Source of the DNA: JALZAA01 sp035316025
GTDB lineage: Bacteria; Actinomycetota; Acidimicrobiia; IMCC26256; JACDBD01
Reading direction: 5' to 3'
Length of the DNA: 11,323 nucleotides
NCBI GenBank assembly: GCA_035316025.1
Contig: DATFXL010000100.1
Coordinates: 1 to 11,323 of the forward strand
This document shows positions 1 to 6,815 of the stretch, in pieces. A program made the position numbers and the translations under genes. The notes under the pieces are model-generated. The model saw nothing but the letters and a program-made list of their open reading frames with translations. It was not told the DNA's origin and made no database searches. Every line of letters begins with the position of its first letter. Within the stretch, counting starts at the first letter, position 1.

Positions 1-2
1 GC

Positions 3-1904
3 AACAAGGGCGACGACTCGGGGACGGGCGTGGCGTTCACCCGCGATCCCGCCACCGGCGAGAACCAGCCCTACGGCGACTTCCTCCGCAACGCCCAGGG
101 TGAGGACGTCGTGGCCGGGATCCGCGAGGTCGAGAAGCTCGACGTGATGGCGCAGCACTTCCCGGAGTGCCACGCCCAGCTGCTCGGCGTCATGAAGACG
201 CTAGAGCACCACTACCGGGACATGTGCGACATCGAGTTCACGATCGAGCAGGGTCGCCTGTTCCTGCTGCAGACCCGCGTCGGCAAGCGCACGGCCGCCG
301 CCGCGCTGCGCATGGCCGTCGAGATGGTCGACGAGGGCCTCATCGACCGGGCCGAGGCCGTCCGCCGTGTGGAGCCGGCGCAGCTCGACCAGCTCCTGCA
401 CCCACAGTTCGACCCCGGCGCGTCGTACGACGTGCTGACGAAGGGCCTGAACGCGTCACCGGGCGCGGCTGTGGGGAAGGTCACGTTCACCGCCGACGAC
501 GCCGAGGGCGCGGCCGACCGCGGCGACCACGTGATCCTCGTGCGACCCGAGACGTCGCCCGACGACGTGCACGGGATGATCGCAGCCGACGGCATCCTCA
601 CATCGCGCGGCGGACTCGTGAGCCATGCCGCTGTCGTGGCGCGGGGGATGGGCAAGCCGGCCGTGTGTGGGGCGTCGGCGCTCGACATCCACGTCGACGA
701 GAAGCGTCTGTCGGTCGACGGCACGACCGTGCGCGAAGGCGACACCATCTCGATCAACGGGACGACCGGCGACGTTGTCCTCGGCGCCGTACCCGTCGTC
801 ACACCCGAGCCCACCGGGCCGTTCGCGACCATCCTCGACTGGGCGGACGGCTTCCGCCGGTTGGGTGTGCGGACGAACGCCGACCTGCCCGAAGACGCCA
901 AGAAGGCGCGTGAGTTCGGCGCCGAGGGGATCGGGCTGTGCCGAACCGAGCACATGTTCCTCGGCGATCGGCTGCCGCTAGTGCAGCGGTTCATCCTCGC
1001 CGACACCGAGGCCGACGAGCACGCCGCGCTGTCGGAGCTCGAGACGCTCCAGCGCGCCGACTTCCTCGGGATCCTCGAGGCGATGGACGGATTGCCGGTG
1101 ACCGTGCGCCTGCTCGACCCGCCGCTGCACGAGTTCCTGCCCGACGTCGAGGAGCTGCTCGTGCGGGACGCCAAGGGTCAGCTCGACGACGCGGGGCGGA
1201 AGCTCCTCGCCGCCGCGCAGGCGTGGCGGGAAGCCAACCCGATGCTCGGGACGCGCGGGTGCCGTCTCGGGATCATCAAGCCCGGGTTGTACCGCATGCA
1301 GGTCAAGGCGCTGCTCGAGGCGGCGATCGAGCGGAAGATGGCCGGCGGCGACCCCCAGGTCGAAGTCATGATCCCGCTCGCCGTTACCGAGCCGGAGCTG
1401 AAGCTGCTCATCGACGAGGTGCGGGAGGTCGCGGAGTCACTCTTCGCCGGGAACGTCGAGGGCGTGTCCTTCCTCGTCGGGACGATGATCGAGACGCCGC
1501 GCGCCGCGATCGATGCGCACGACATCGCCAAGGTGGCCCAGTTCTTTTCCTTCGGCACCAACGACCTGACCCAGATGACGTTCGGCTTCTCGCGCGACGA
1601 CGTCGAGGGCCGATTCATGCCCGCCTACCTCGAGCTGAAGCTGCTGCCGGCCAACCCATTCGAGACCATCGACGTCGAGGGCGTCGGCCGGCTCGTGCAG
1701 GACGCCGTCACGGACGGGCGCAAGGCTCGCCCCGACCTCAAGCTCGGGATCTGCGGCGAGCACGGCGGAGACCCGCCGTCGGTGCAGTTCTTCCACGAGA
1801 TCGGCCTCGACTACGTCTCGTGCTCGCCGTACCGGGTCCCGCTCGCCCGCCTGGCCGCCGCCCACGCCGCCCTCGGCGCCGGCGACCCGGGGCGAACCGC
1901 GTAG
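3..1904 (+). CDS. ppdK: Pyruvate, phosphate dikinase, C-terminal two thirds (5' end outside window)
   Basis: This enzyme interconverts pyruvate, ATP and phosphate with PEP, AMP and pyrophosphate in the cytosol. The reading frame is open to the left edge and begins NKGDDSGTGVAFTRDPATGE, the end of the ATP-grasp nucleotide-binding half, so the true start is upstream. About 633 residues are visible of a family usually near 870-900. The swivelling phosphohistidine domain follows, with GGLVSHAAVVARGMGKPAV; the catalytic His is the codon at 624-626. The C-terminal PEP/pyruvate TIM barrel shows TRGCRLGIIKPGLYRMQ, FSFGTNDLTQMTFG and the catalytic Cys (codon 1752-1754) in GICGEHGGDP. It ends in the usual CSPYRVPLARLAAAHAAL. 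The Thr that the PDRP regulator phosphorylates, two residues before the His, is Val here. The identification is secure; only the N-terminus is missing. Confidence 0.96.
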   Translation, partial: NKGDDSGTGVAFTRDPATGENQPYGDFLRNAQGEDVVAGIREVEKLDVMAQHFPECHAQLLGVMKTLEHHYRDMCDIEFTIEQGRLFLLQTRVGKRTAAAALRMAVEMVDEGLIDRAEAVRRVEPAQLDQLLHPQFDPGASYDVLTKGLNASPGAAVGKVTFTADDAEGAADRGDHVILVRPETSPDDVHGMIAADGILTSRGGLVSHAAVVARGMGKPAVCGASALDIHVDEKRLSVDGTTVREGDTISINGTTGDVVLGAVPVVTPEPTGPFATILDWADGFRRLGVRTNADLPEDAKKAREFGAEGIGLCRTEHMFLGDRLPLVQRFILADTEADEHAALSELETLQRADFLGILEAMDGLPVTVRLLDPPLHEFLPDVEELLVRDAKGQLDDAGRKLLAAAQAWREANPMLGTRGCRLGIIKPGLYRMQVKALLEAAIERKMAGGDPQVEVMIPLAVTEPELKLLIDEVREVAESLFAGNVEGVSFLVGTMIETPRAAIDAHDIAKVAQFFSFGTNDLTQMTFGFSRDDVEGRFMPAYLELKLLPANPFETIDVEGVGRLVQDAVTDGRKARPDLKLGICGEHGGDPPSVQFFHEIGLDYVSCSPYRVPLARLAAAHAALGAGDPGRTA

Positions 1905-1905
1905 T

Positions 1906-1934
1906 CGCGCCTGCACCGTTGTCACAAGGGCGCG
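1906..1934 (+). terminator. Possible intrinsic terminator after ppdK
   Basis: Two bases after the ppdK stop, CGCGCC (1906-1911) can pair with GGCGCG (1929-1934) across a 17-nt loop that itself contains TTGTCACAA, followed by TCTTCT (1935-1940). The stem is short and the loop long, so this is only a candidate. It would separate ppdK from the next gene, which has its own -10 box. Confidence 0.3.
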
Positions 1935-1991
1935 TCTTCTGACTGCCATTTTCATGACAACCGATCCACCCTTCCCGTCACACCCCGCCGG

Positions 1992-1997
1992 TACCCT
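1992..1997 (+). promoter_or_regulatory. -10 box for leaderless dgt transcript
   Basis: TACCCT fits the TANNNT -10 form. Its last T lies exactly six bases before the dgt ATG at 2004, so transcription would start at or next to the A of the start codon. No Shine-Dalgarno sequence precedes this ATG, which agrees with a leaderless mRNA. I see no convincing -35 box. Assignment is inference from spacing. Confidence 0.45.
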
Positions 1998-2003
1998 CGG
2001 GCC

Positions 2004-3098
2004 ATGGAACCCGTGATCGTCGAGTCGGTCGTCGCCGTGCGGCGCGCCCATCCCGACGCCGACGCCTTCGTGGGTGGCCGGCTGCGCCGCCGCGAGGAGC
2101 GAGAGGCCGACCTCGCCGCCGCGCTCGCTCCGGGCGCGACGCGTCCGGTCGGCGCCGGACACCGGATGGTCCGCGAGGAGCCCGACGCTTACCGGCTCTG
2201 CTTCGAGCGCGACCTCGATCGCGTGAAGCACTCGCGGCCGTGGCGGCGACTGGCCGGCAAGTGCCAGGTGTTCATCGCCCCCGAGGACGACCATCTCCGT
2301 ACGCGTCTCACGCACGCGGTCGAGGTCGCGCAGGTTGCCGTCGGGATCGCCCGCGTCGCGAACTTGTGCCTGCCGTTGGTCGAGTCCATTGCTCTCGCTC
2401 ACGACTGCGGCCACGGGCCCGCGGGGCACGCGTCCGAGGGTGCGTTCTCGCCGTACGTCCCCGGCGGCGTCTACGACCACGCGGTCTACGGCGCCGACGT
2501 CACCCTTGCGCCGCTGAATCTCTGCCTCGAGACGCTCGACGGTGTGCGCAACCATTCCTGGCGGCGCCCCGCCCCCGCCACGCCGGAAGGCGAGGTGGTG
2601 GCATGGGCCGATCGCATCGCGTACGTCTGCCACGACTTCGAAGACGCCGTGCGGGCGCGCATCCTTACGCCCGACGATCTGCCGCCGGAAGTGCGCGACA
2701 TCGTCGGCGACCACCGTCCCGACCAGGTCGGCAAGTTCGTGCACGCCGTGCTCGACGCCATCGACCGTACCGGTGAGGTGGGGATGACCGAGCCGGCGGC
2801 GTCCGCCCTGGCGGCGTTCCGGGACTTCAACTTCGAGCTCATCTACCTCCGACCGGCGGCCCGGGCCCAGGCCGGGAAGGTCGTCCACCTCCTCCGCGGT
2901 CTCGTCGAGCACTTCGCCGACGCACCGGGCCGCCTTCCCGACGTCGCCGACGGCACGCACTCCGCGGTGGAGCCGGGTTCGCGAGAGAGCGCCGCGCTCG
3001 CGGTGCAGTACGTGAGCGGCATGACGGACCGCTTTGCGCTCGGCCTCGGCGTCGAGCTGCTCGGCTGGCGGCCCGAGACGCTTCCCCGCGGCGTGTGA
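2004..3098 (+). CDS. dgt: dGTPase-like HD-domain phosphohydrolase
   Basis: Members of this family hydrolyse dGTP (and often other dNTPs) to the deoxynucleoside and triphosphate, and so set nucleotide pools. The 364-aa product carries the family signature RRLAGKCQVF (81-90), then the HD-superfamily metal ligands: His104 in RLTHAVEVAQ, His133-Asp134 in AHDCGHGPAGHASE, and Asp203 in AWADRIAYVCHDFEDA. The conserved HDxGHxPxGH segment is complete. The N-terminal ~60 residues are less conserved. The start at 2004 is chosen because a -10 box sits at leaderless spacing and no in-frame start lies just upstream. It is followed by dnaG after 46 bp; dgt next to dnaG is a known actinobacterial arrangement (as in Mycobacterium), consistent with a replication-linked role. 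Actual substrate (dGTP or broader) cannot be told from sequence. Confidence 0.9.
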   Translation: MEPVIVESVVAVRRAHPDADAFVGGRLRRREEREADLAAALAPGATRPVGAGHRMVREEPDAYRLCFERDLDRVKHSRPWRRLAGKCQVFIAPEDDHLRTRLTHAVEVAQVAVGIARVANLCLPLVESIALAHDCGHGPAGHASEGAFSPYVPGGVYDHAVYGADVTLAPLNLCLETLDGVRNHSWRRPAPATPEGEVVAWADRIAYVCHDFEDAVRARILTPDDLPPEVRDIVGDHRPDQVGKFVHAVLDAIDRTGEVGMTEPAASALAAFRDFNFELIYLRPAARAQAGKVVHLLRGLVEHFADAPGRLPDVADGTHSAVEPGSRESAALAVQYVSGMTDRFALGLGVELLGWRPETLPRGV

Positions 3099-3102
3099 AC
3101 GG

Positions 3103-3121
3103 GGAGCGCGGTCCCGCGCCC
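3103..3121 (+). terminator. GC hairpin between dgt and dnaG
   Basis: GCGCGG (3106-3111) faces CCGCGC (3114-3119), extended by G3103-G3104 pairing with C3120-C3121 around a bulged A. It lies right after the dgt stop and just upstream of the dnaG -10 box. There is no T tract, so it may be a weak terminator, or only a compositional palindrome in GC-rich DNA. Confidence 0.28.
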
Positions 3122-3130
3122 GCCCGGCCC

Positions 3131-3136
3131 TAGTCT
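3131..3136 (+). promoter_or_regulatory. -10 box in front of dnaG
   Basis: TAGTCT lies eight bases before the dnaG ATG at 3145, which predicts a transcript start within a couple of bases of the start codon. No ribosome binding site precedes the ATG. This would drive the dnaG-rpoD operon as a leaderless or near-leaderless mRNA. The same hexamer occurs at 10449 upstream of the desaturase. Confidence 0.45.
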
Positions 3137-3144
3137 GACGCCCG

Positions 3145-4959
3145 ATGGGCATCCTCGACGACGACGTCGCCCGAGTACGGGATGCGACCGATCTCGTGGG
3201 CCTGGTCGGGGAGCACATCGCCCTCAAGCGGGTCGGCCGTCGCTTCATGGGCCTGTGCCCGTTCCACACCGAGAAGACCCCTTCGTTCTCGGTCAACCCC
3301 GACCTCTTGGTTTGGCACTGCTTCGGTTGCCAACGGAGCGGCGACGCAATCACGTTCGTCCGTGAGGTCGACCACCTCGATTTCGTGGAAGCGGTCGAGC
3401 GTCTGGCCGCGCGCGCGGGCATCACGCTCCGGTATGACAACGCCAACGTCGGCAAGGACCGCAAGCGCAAGGAACGACTGAGCGAGGTCGTCGGTGCCGC
3501 GATCGCGTTCTACCACCGCCTGCTCCTCGAGGCGCCGGAGGGCGGTCCCGGGCGCAAGCACCTCCGCAGCCGCAACTTCGAAGGCGACGCCGCCCGCCGC
3601 TTCCAACTCGGCTGGGCCCCGGACGGCTTCGACGCGCTGAGCGTGCACCTGCAGCGCGAGGGCTTCGAGCGCAGGGACATCCAAGACGCCGGTCTCGCTT
3701 TCGTGAACCGAGCCAACAAGCTCCAGGACCAGTTCCGGTCGCGGCTCATGTTCCCGATCTACGACTCCCGGGGCGAACCCGCCGGCTTCGGCGGCCGCGC
3801 GCTCGGCGACGAGATGCCGAAATACAAGAACTCGCCCGAGACACCCATCTATCAGAAGAGCCGCCTCCTGTACGGGCTCAACTGGGCGAAGGGCGAGATC
3901 GTGGCGCGGGGAGAGGTCGTCATCTGCGAGGGCTACACAGACGTGATGGCGTTCGTGCTCGCCGGCGCCGCGAACGCGGTGGCGACGTGCGGCACCGCAC
4001 TCGCCGACGACCACTTCCAGATTCTGAAGAACCTCGCCCGCAAGGTCGTTCTCGCGTACGACGCCGACAGTGCCGGCCAGGCGGCCGCCGAACGCTGGTA
4101 CCAGTGGGAGCAGATCTACGAGGTTCAGGTCGAGGTGGCCGACCTGCCGCCCGGCCGCGATCCGGGTGACCTCTGGAAGGACGATCCGGCGGCGCTGCCG
4201 ACCGCGATCGAGCGGGCGGCGCCGTTCCTCCAGTTCCGCCTGGACCGATTGCTGGCGGCGGCGGATCTACGAACGCTCGAGGGCCGCGCCCGCGCCGGGG
4301 AGGCGGCGGCCGCAATCGTCGCGAGCCATCCGAACGAGCTCGTTCGCGACCAGTACGTGATGAAGGTCGCCGGGACGCTCGAGATCGACGCCGACCGGTT
4401 GCGCGCCGTGGTGCGTGCCGGGCCGCGACGAGAGGCGCCGCGCGCACGCGGACCAAGCGGTGGAGGCGCAGAGACGCCACGGCCCCGGGCGACACCGGTT
4501 GACCGGCGCGAGCTCGACGTCCTGCGATGGGCCATCCACCACCCCGACCTCGTCGCCGACTGGCTCGACGAGTCACTGTTCGTCGACCCGACCGCGCGTT
4601 CCGCGTTCAAGCTGCTGACCGTGACGGCGACGTTCCACGAGGCGCTCGACGCCAGTGAGGGCCAGACGCGCCAGCTGCTGCAGCGGCTGGCGGTCGAGGA
4701 GCCGGAAGTCACAGAAGACGGCGATGAGCTCGCGACGTTACAGGCGCGATTGATGGCAAACACGGTCGAGCCGGCCGCGCAGCGCGTGCTCGAGGTGATG
4801 TTGCGGGACGGCGACGAGCGAGGCAGCAAGGTCAAGACGCTGCTGTCCGCGATGACGCATCATCGCGAGATCGGCGATTGGGAAGCGGCGCGTTCCGACG
4901 CCGAGCAGTTGATAGGGTGGACGGCCGCGCGGAACGAAAGTGTCGAAGGGGCGGAGTAG
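3145..4959 (+). CDS. dnaG: DNA primase DnaG
   Basis: DnaG makes the RNA primers for lagging-strand synthesis and works with the replicative helicase DnaB. The 604-aa product has the N-terminal zinc-binding domain with ligands Cys38, His41, Cys59 and Cys62 (CPFH...CFGC), and the RNA polymerase core with QDQFRSRLMFPIYDSRG and FGGRALGDEMPKYKNSPET. The TOPRIM fold has Glu262 in VICEGYTDVMAF and Asp306/Asp308 in LAYDADSAGQAA as metal-binding residues. A proline/arginine-rich linker near residues 425-455 leads to a C-terminal helical domain, expected to bind helicase. All catalytic residues are present and the length is normal. The start at 3145 is supported by the adjacent -10 box and by the standard N-terminus GILDDDVARVRDATDLV. 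The gene runs straight into rpoD. Confidence 0.97.
   Translation: MGILDDDVARVRDATDLVGLVGEHIALKRVGRRFMGLCPFHTEKTPSFSVNPDLLVWHCFGCQRSGDAITFVREVDHLDFVEAVERLAARAGITLRYDNANVGKDRKRKERLSEVVGAAIAFYHRLLLEAPEGGPGRKHLRSRNFEGDAARRFQLGWAPDGFDALSVHLQREGFERRDIQDAGLAFVNRANKLQDQFRSRLMFPIYDSRGEPAGFGGRALGDEMPKYKNSPETPIYQKSRLLYGLNWAKGEIVARGEVVICEGYTDVMAFVLAGAANAVATCGTALADDHFQILKNLARKVVLAYDADSAGQAAAERWYQWEQIYEVQVEVADLPPGRDPGDLWKDDPAALPTAIERAAPFLQFRLDRLLAAADLRTLEGRARAGEAAAAIVASHPNELVRDQYVMKVAGTLEIDADRLRAVVRAGPRREAPRARGPSGGGAETPRPRATPVDRRELDVLRWAIHHPDLVADWLDESLFVDPTARSAFKLLTVTATFHEALDASEGQTRQLLQRLAVEEPEVTEDGDELATLQARLMANTVEPAAQRVLEVMLRDGDERGSKVKTLLSAMTHHREIGDWEAARSDAEQLIGWTAARNESVEGAE
4945..4956 (+). promoter_or_regulatory. 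Ribosome binding site fixing the GTG start of rpoD
   Basis: GAAGGGGCGGAG lies inside the last codons of dnaG; its GGAG (4953-4956) is eight bases before GTG 4965. It is the only good Shine-Dalgarno sequence near the rpoD N-terminus and decides against the longer ATG start at 4878, which would overlap dnaG by 82 bp. Confidence 0.7.
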
Positions 4960-4964
4960 CAGGC

Positions 4965-6314
4965 GTGGACGACACCGAAGCGACGCCGAGCGCGGCGAGT
5001 ACGCCCGACTCCTCTTCCGATCGATCTGCAGACGCCACCGAGGACGGCGGTGTGGAGGCCCTGCTCGAGCGGGTCAAGGAACGCGGGTTCGTCACCACCG
5101 GTGAGATCTTCGCTGCGTTTCCGGGTCTCGAGCCCGAGACCGCCGAGCTCGCCGCGATCTACTCGGGCATCAGCGCGCGCGGTGTGCAGGTCGTCGACGA
5201 GATCGCGGAGGAGCTCGAGCGCGAGGACCAACGGCGCGGCACGCCCGAGTCGAGGTCTGCTCATCGTGGTCGCACCTCGGAGCCCGGCCGCTCGAGCGGT
5301 GTGGTCACGCGTCCCGGCACGGCGCCGACCACGAAGCCCGTCTCACGGCTCGGCAACTTGGGCGAGCCGGCCACCCGCACCGAGCGCGCGGGTGAGATCG
5401 GCAGCTTCGACCCGGTCCGCATGTACCTCAAGGAGATCGGGAAGGTGCCCCTGCTCACGGCCGAGCAGGAGGTCACGCTGGCGCAGCGCATCGAGGCCGG
5501 CCTGCACGCCACCGAGCGGCTCGAGCTCGAGCCCAACCTGACCGAAGAAGCGCAGGCGAGCCTCGAGGCGGTGGCCACCGACGGGCAGCTTGCCAAGCGG
5601 CAGCTGACCGAGGCGAACCTCCGGCTCGTCGTCTCGATCGCGAAGCGCTACGTCGGGCGGGGAATGGCCCTGCTCGATCTCGTGCAGGAGGGAAACCTCG
5701 GCCTGATCCGAGCCGTCGAGAAGTTCGACTACACGAAGGGCTTCAAGTTCTCGACGTACGCGACGTGGTGGATCCGCCAGGCAATCACCCGTGCGATCGC
5801 CGATCAGGCGCGCACGATCCGCATCCCGGTGCACATGGTCGAGACCATGAACAAGGTGCTCCGGATCCAGCGGCAGATGCTCCAGGAGCTCGGACGCGAG
5901 CCGACGGTCGAAGAAGTCGCGATCAAGGTCGAGATGACGTCCGATCGGGTCCGCGAGATCCAGCGCATCGCGCAAGAGCCGGTGTCGCTCGAGACGCCGG
6001 TGGGGGAGGAGGACGACAGCTTCCTCGGCGATTTCGTGGAGGATCCCGCCGCGATCGCCCCCGCCACCGCCGCTGCGCGCGCGCTGCTCACGGAGGCGAT
6101 CGTCGAGGCGCTCGAGGAGCTCAACGATCGGGAGCGTCAGGTCGTCCGATTGCGCTTCGGGCTCGACGACGGACAGGTGCGCACGCTCGAGGAGGTCGGC
6201 AAGGAGTTCGGCGTCACACGCGAGCGCATTCGCCAGATCGAGTCCAAGACGCTCGCCAAGCTGCGTCACCCCACTCGTTCGCAACGCCTGCGGGACTACC
6301 TCGAGGAACCCTGA
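4965..6314 (+). CDS. rpoD: Primary (housekeeping) RNA polymerase sigma factor, sigma-70 family
   Basis: This sigma subunit directs core RNA polymerase to the promoters of most growth genes. Starting at GTG 4965 it is 449 aa. Residues ~26-85 resemble region 1.1 (ALLERVKERGFVTTGEIFAA). After a charged linker comes region 1.2 from ~147 (DPVRMYLKEIGKVPLLTAEQ). Region 2 begins near 213 with LTEANLRLVVSIAKRYVGRG, then DLVQEGNLGLIRAVEKFDY and the promoter-melting and -10 recognition stretch FSTYATWWIRQAITRAIADQ. Region 3 follows (LQELGREPTVEEVA), and region 4 ends with the -35 helix-turn-helix VTRERIRQIESKTLAKLRHP (~417-436). Regions 1.1 to 4 are all present, marking a group 1 sigma rather than an alternative one. 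It starts 5 nt after the dnaG stop, so the two are co-transcribed, as in the classical macromolecular synthesis operon but without rpsU in front. Confidence 0.95.
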   Translation: MDDTEATPSAASTPDSSSDRSADATEDGGVEALLERVKERGFVTTGEIFAAFPGLEPETAELAAIYSGISARGVQVVDEIAEELEREDQRRGTPESRSAHRGRTSEPGRSSGVVTRPGTAPTTKPVSRLGNLGEPATRTERAGEIGSFDPVRMYLKEIGKVPLLTAEQEVTLAQRIEAGLHATERLELEPNLTEEAQASLEAVATDGQLAKRQLTEANLRLVVSIAKRYVGRGMALLDLVQEGNLGLIRAVEKFDYTKGFKFSTYATWWIRQAITRAIADQARTIRIPVHMVETMNKVLRIQRQMLQELGREPTVEEVAIKVEMTSDRVREIQRIAQEPVSLETPVGEEDDSFLGDFVEDPAAIAPATAAARALLTEAIVEALEELNDRERQVVRLRFGLDDGQVRTLEEVGKEFGVTRERIRQIESKTLAKLRHPTRSQRLRDYLEEP

Positions 6315-6335
6315 GCCCGGCTGCGCGGCGCCGCG

Positions 6336-6341
6336 TAGATT
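6336..6341 (+). promoter_or_regulatory. -10 box for the tRNA gene
   Basis: TAGATT fits TANNNT and ends seven bases before the first base of the mature tRNA, so the primary transcript would carry almost no 5' leader. It overlaps the right edge of a GC palindrome (CGCGGCGCCGCG, 6324-6335) between rpoD and the tRNA. No -35 box is evident. Confidence 0.4.
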
Positions 6342-6348
6342 GCGCCCG

Positions 6349-6421
6349 GGGGCCGTAGCTCAGTGGTCAGAGCAGCGGACTCATAATCCGTCGGACGGGG
6401 GTTCGACTCCTCCCGGCCCCA
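6349..6421 (+). tRNA. tRNA with CAT anticodon (tRNA-Ile2 favoured, or elongator tRNA-Met)
   Basis: A complete cloverleaf can be drawn. Acceptor GGGGCCG (6349-6355) pairs with CGGCCCC (6414-6420), with discriminator A6421. The D arm is GCTC/GAGC with loop AGTGGTCA. The anticodon stem GCGGA/TCCGT closes loop CTCATAA, with anticodon CAT at 6382-6384. The variable loop is CGGAC, and the T arm GGGGG/CCTCC has loop TTCGACT. The terminal CCA is not encoded (CCG follows). CAT can be elongator Met or the Ile2 species whose C34 becomes lysidine through TilS. The D-loop and anticodon arm (AGAGCAG...CTCATAA) look more like known bacterial Ile2 tRNAs than Met tRNAs, from memory. It is not initiator tRNA: the anticodon stem lacks the three G-C pairs and the first acceptor pair is a Watson-Crick G-C. 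The gene sits 34 nt after rpoD. Confidence 0.95.
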
Positions 6422-6452
6422 CCGTTCCAAGCTGCACCAACGTCGAAACGCG

Positions 6453-6466
6453 GTCGCCGGGGCGAC
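6453..6466 (+). terminator. Short hairpin downstream of tRNA, possible terminator
   Basis: GTCGC (6453-6457) and GCGAC (6462-6466) form a perfect 5-bp stem with loop CGGG, followed by only two T residues. It is the first hairpin after the tRNA. The weak T tract makes terminator function uncertain. Confidence 0.25.
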
Positions 6467-6481
6467 TTCGCACAACCTCCC

Positions 6482-6501
6482 TGCAAACGGATTGCAAACG
6501 G
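6482..6501 (+). repeat. Tandem direct 9-mers TGCAAACGG on an 11-bp period
   Basis: TGCAAACGG occurs at 6482-6490 and again at 6493-6501, separated by AT. The 11-bp period is about one helical turn, so a protein could contact both copies on the same face. It lies 60 bp after the tRNA in non-coding DNA. Function unknown. Confidence 0.6.
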
Positions 6502-6571
6502 GCGCCCTCGCGCGACCGCTGCCAGCTACCCAGACCCCCCGAGTCCACCTGCGCGCGACTATCGAGGCGGG

Positions 6572-6593
6572 CCGAACCCGTACTGCGGTTCGG
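6572..6593. repeat. 7-bp inverted repeat with 8-nt loop
   Basis: CCGAACC (6572-6578) pairs perfectly with GGTTCGG (6587-6593). There is no following T tract, so an operator or chance structure is as likely as a terminator. Confidence 0.35.
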
Positions 6594-6629
6594 GTTGGCT
6601 GAATCATCCCTGGGACTTGTCTCGCACGC

Positions 6630-6700
6630 GGAGGCGACGGTGCACCGATCGCCGGTCCTGTGCTCCGGTTGACTGGTAGCTGATGCGTTGTTCTGTGCGC
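6630..6700. repeat. Dispersed hairpin repeat, copy 1
   Basis: Positions 6641-6700 match 10191-10250 at 46 of 60 bases without a gap. The match extends left to 6630 (GGAGGCGACGG against GGAGTCGAGG) with one gapped base. Conserved blocks are GATCGCCGGT, CTGTG, GTTGACTG and GTTCTGTGCG or close forms. The left half can fold: GG.GCAC.G (6639-6647) faces C.GTGC.CC (6658-6666) with two mismatches, around loop ATCGCCGGTC. Neither copy lies in a gene. No transposase is nearby, so this may be a small repetitive element of REP or MITE type, or a conserved RNA/DNA structure. Confidence 0.6.
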
Positions 6701-6803
6701 CTGTTAGGCGGTTCGCTGTGCCCGTCAAGGAGGGAATGGAAAGATCACCGCGTCGCGGGCTGGTGGCTGCGCTTCACACGTGTCCGTCCGAGCGCGGTCG
6801 GGG

Positions 6804-6809
6804 TACGGT
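6804..6809 (+). promoter_or_regulatory. -10 box for leaderless ndh transcript
   Basis: TACGGT ends exactly six bases before ATG 6816, the same geometry as in front of dgt. No ribosome binding site precedes this ATG. The box argues for the start at 6816, because the longer in-frame GTG start at 6780 would place the promoter inside the coding sequence. No clear -35 box. Confidence 0.45.
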
Positions 6810-6815
6810 CGACGT

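Larger units (their letters stand above)
6424..6803 (+). other. Intergenic stretch between tRNA and ndh
   Basis: I find no supportable gene in these ~380 bases. They hold a short hairpin that may end the tRNA transcript (6453-6466), a pair of direct 9-mers on an 11-bp period (6482-6501), a 7-bp inverted repeat (6572-6593), and the first copy of a dispersed repeat (6630-6700). Minus-strand open frames here are tRNA antisense artefacts. Each element is listed separately. Confidence 0.6.

Noticed and set aside
1437..3470. 677-codon minus-strand open frame across ppdK, dgt and dnaG
   Set aside because: It is antisense to three certain genes and has an Arg/Ala/Gly-rich composition without domains, as expected from high-GC shadow frames. 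The same holds for 5343-6284 and 6774-8087 on the minus strand.
4878..4964. Longer ATG start for rpoD at 4878
   Set aside because: It overlaps dnaG by 82 bp, has no ribosome binding site, and the added residues are Arg-rich shadow sequence. GTG 4965 has a good site.
6400..6425. tRNA 3' end as an att site
   Set aside because: I looked for a second copy of the T-arm and acceptor end further right and saw none, and there is no integrase in the window.
6296..6728. Two minus-strand open frames across the tRNA (containing ESNPRPTDYESAALTTEL and GGVEPPSDGL)
   Set aside because: These are the well-known false proteins produced by translating the antisense strand of a tRNA gene.
6780..6815. Longer GTG start for ndh
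   Set aside because: The extra 12 residues are not family-like and would cover the -10 box. ATG 6816 begins just before the FAD motif as usual.
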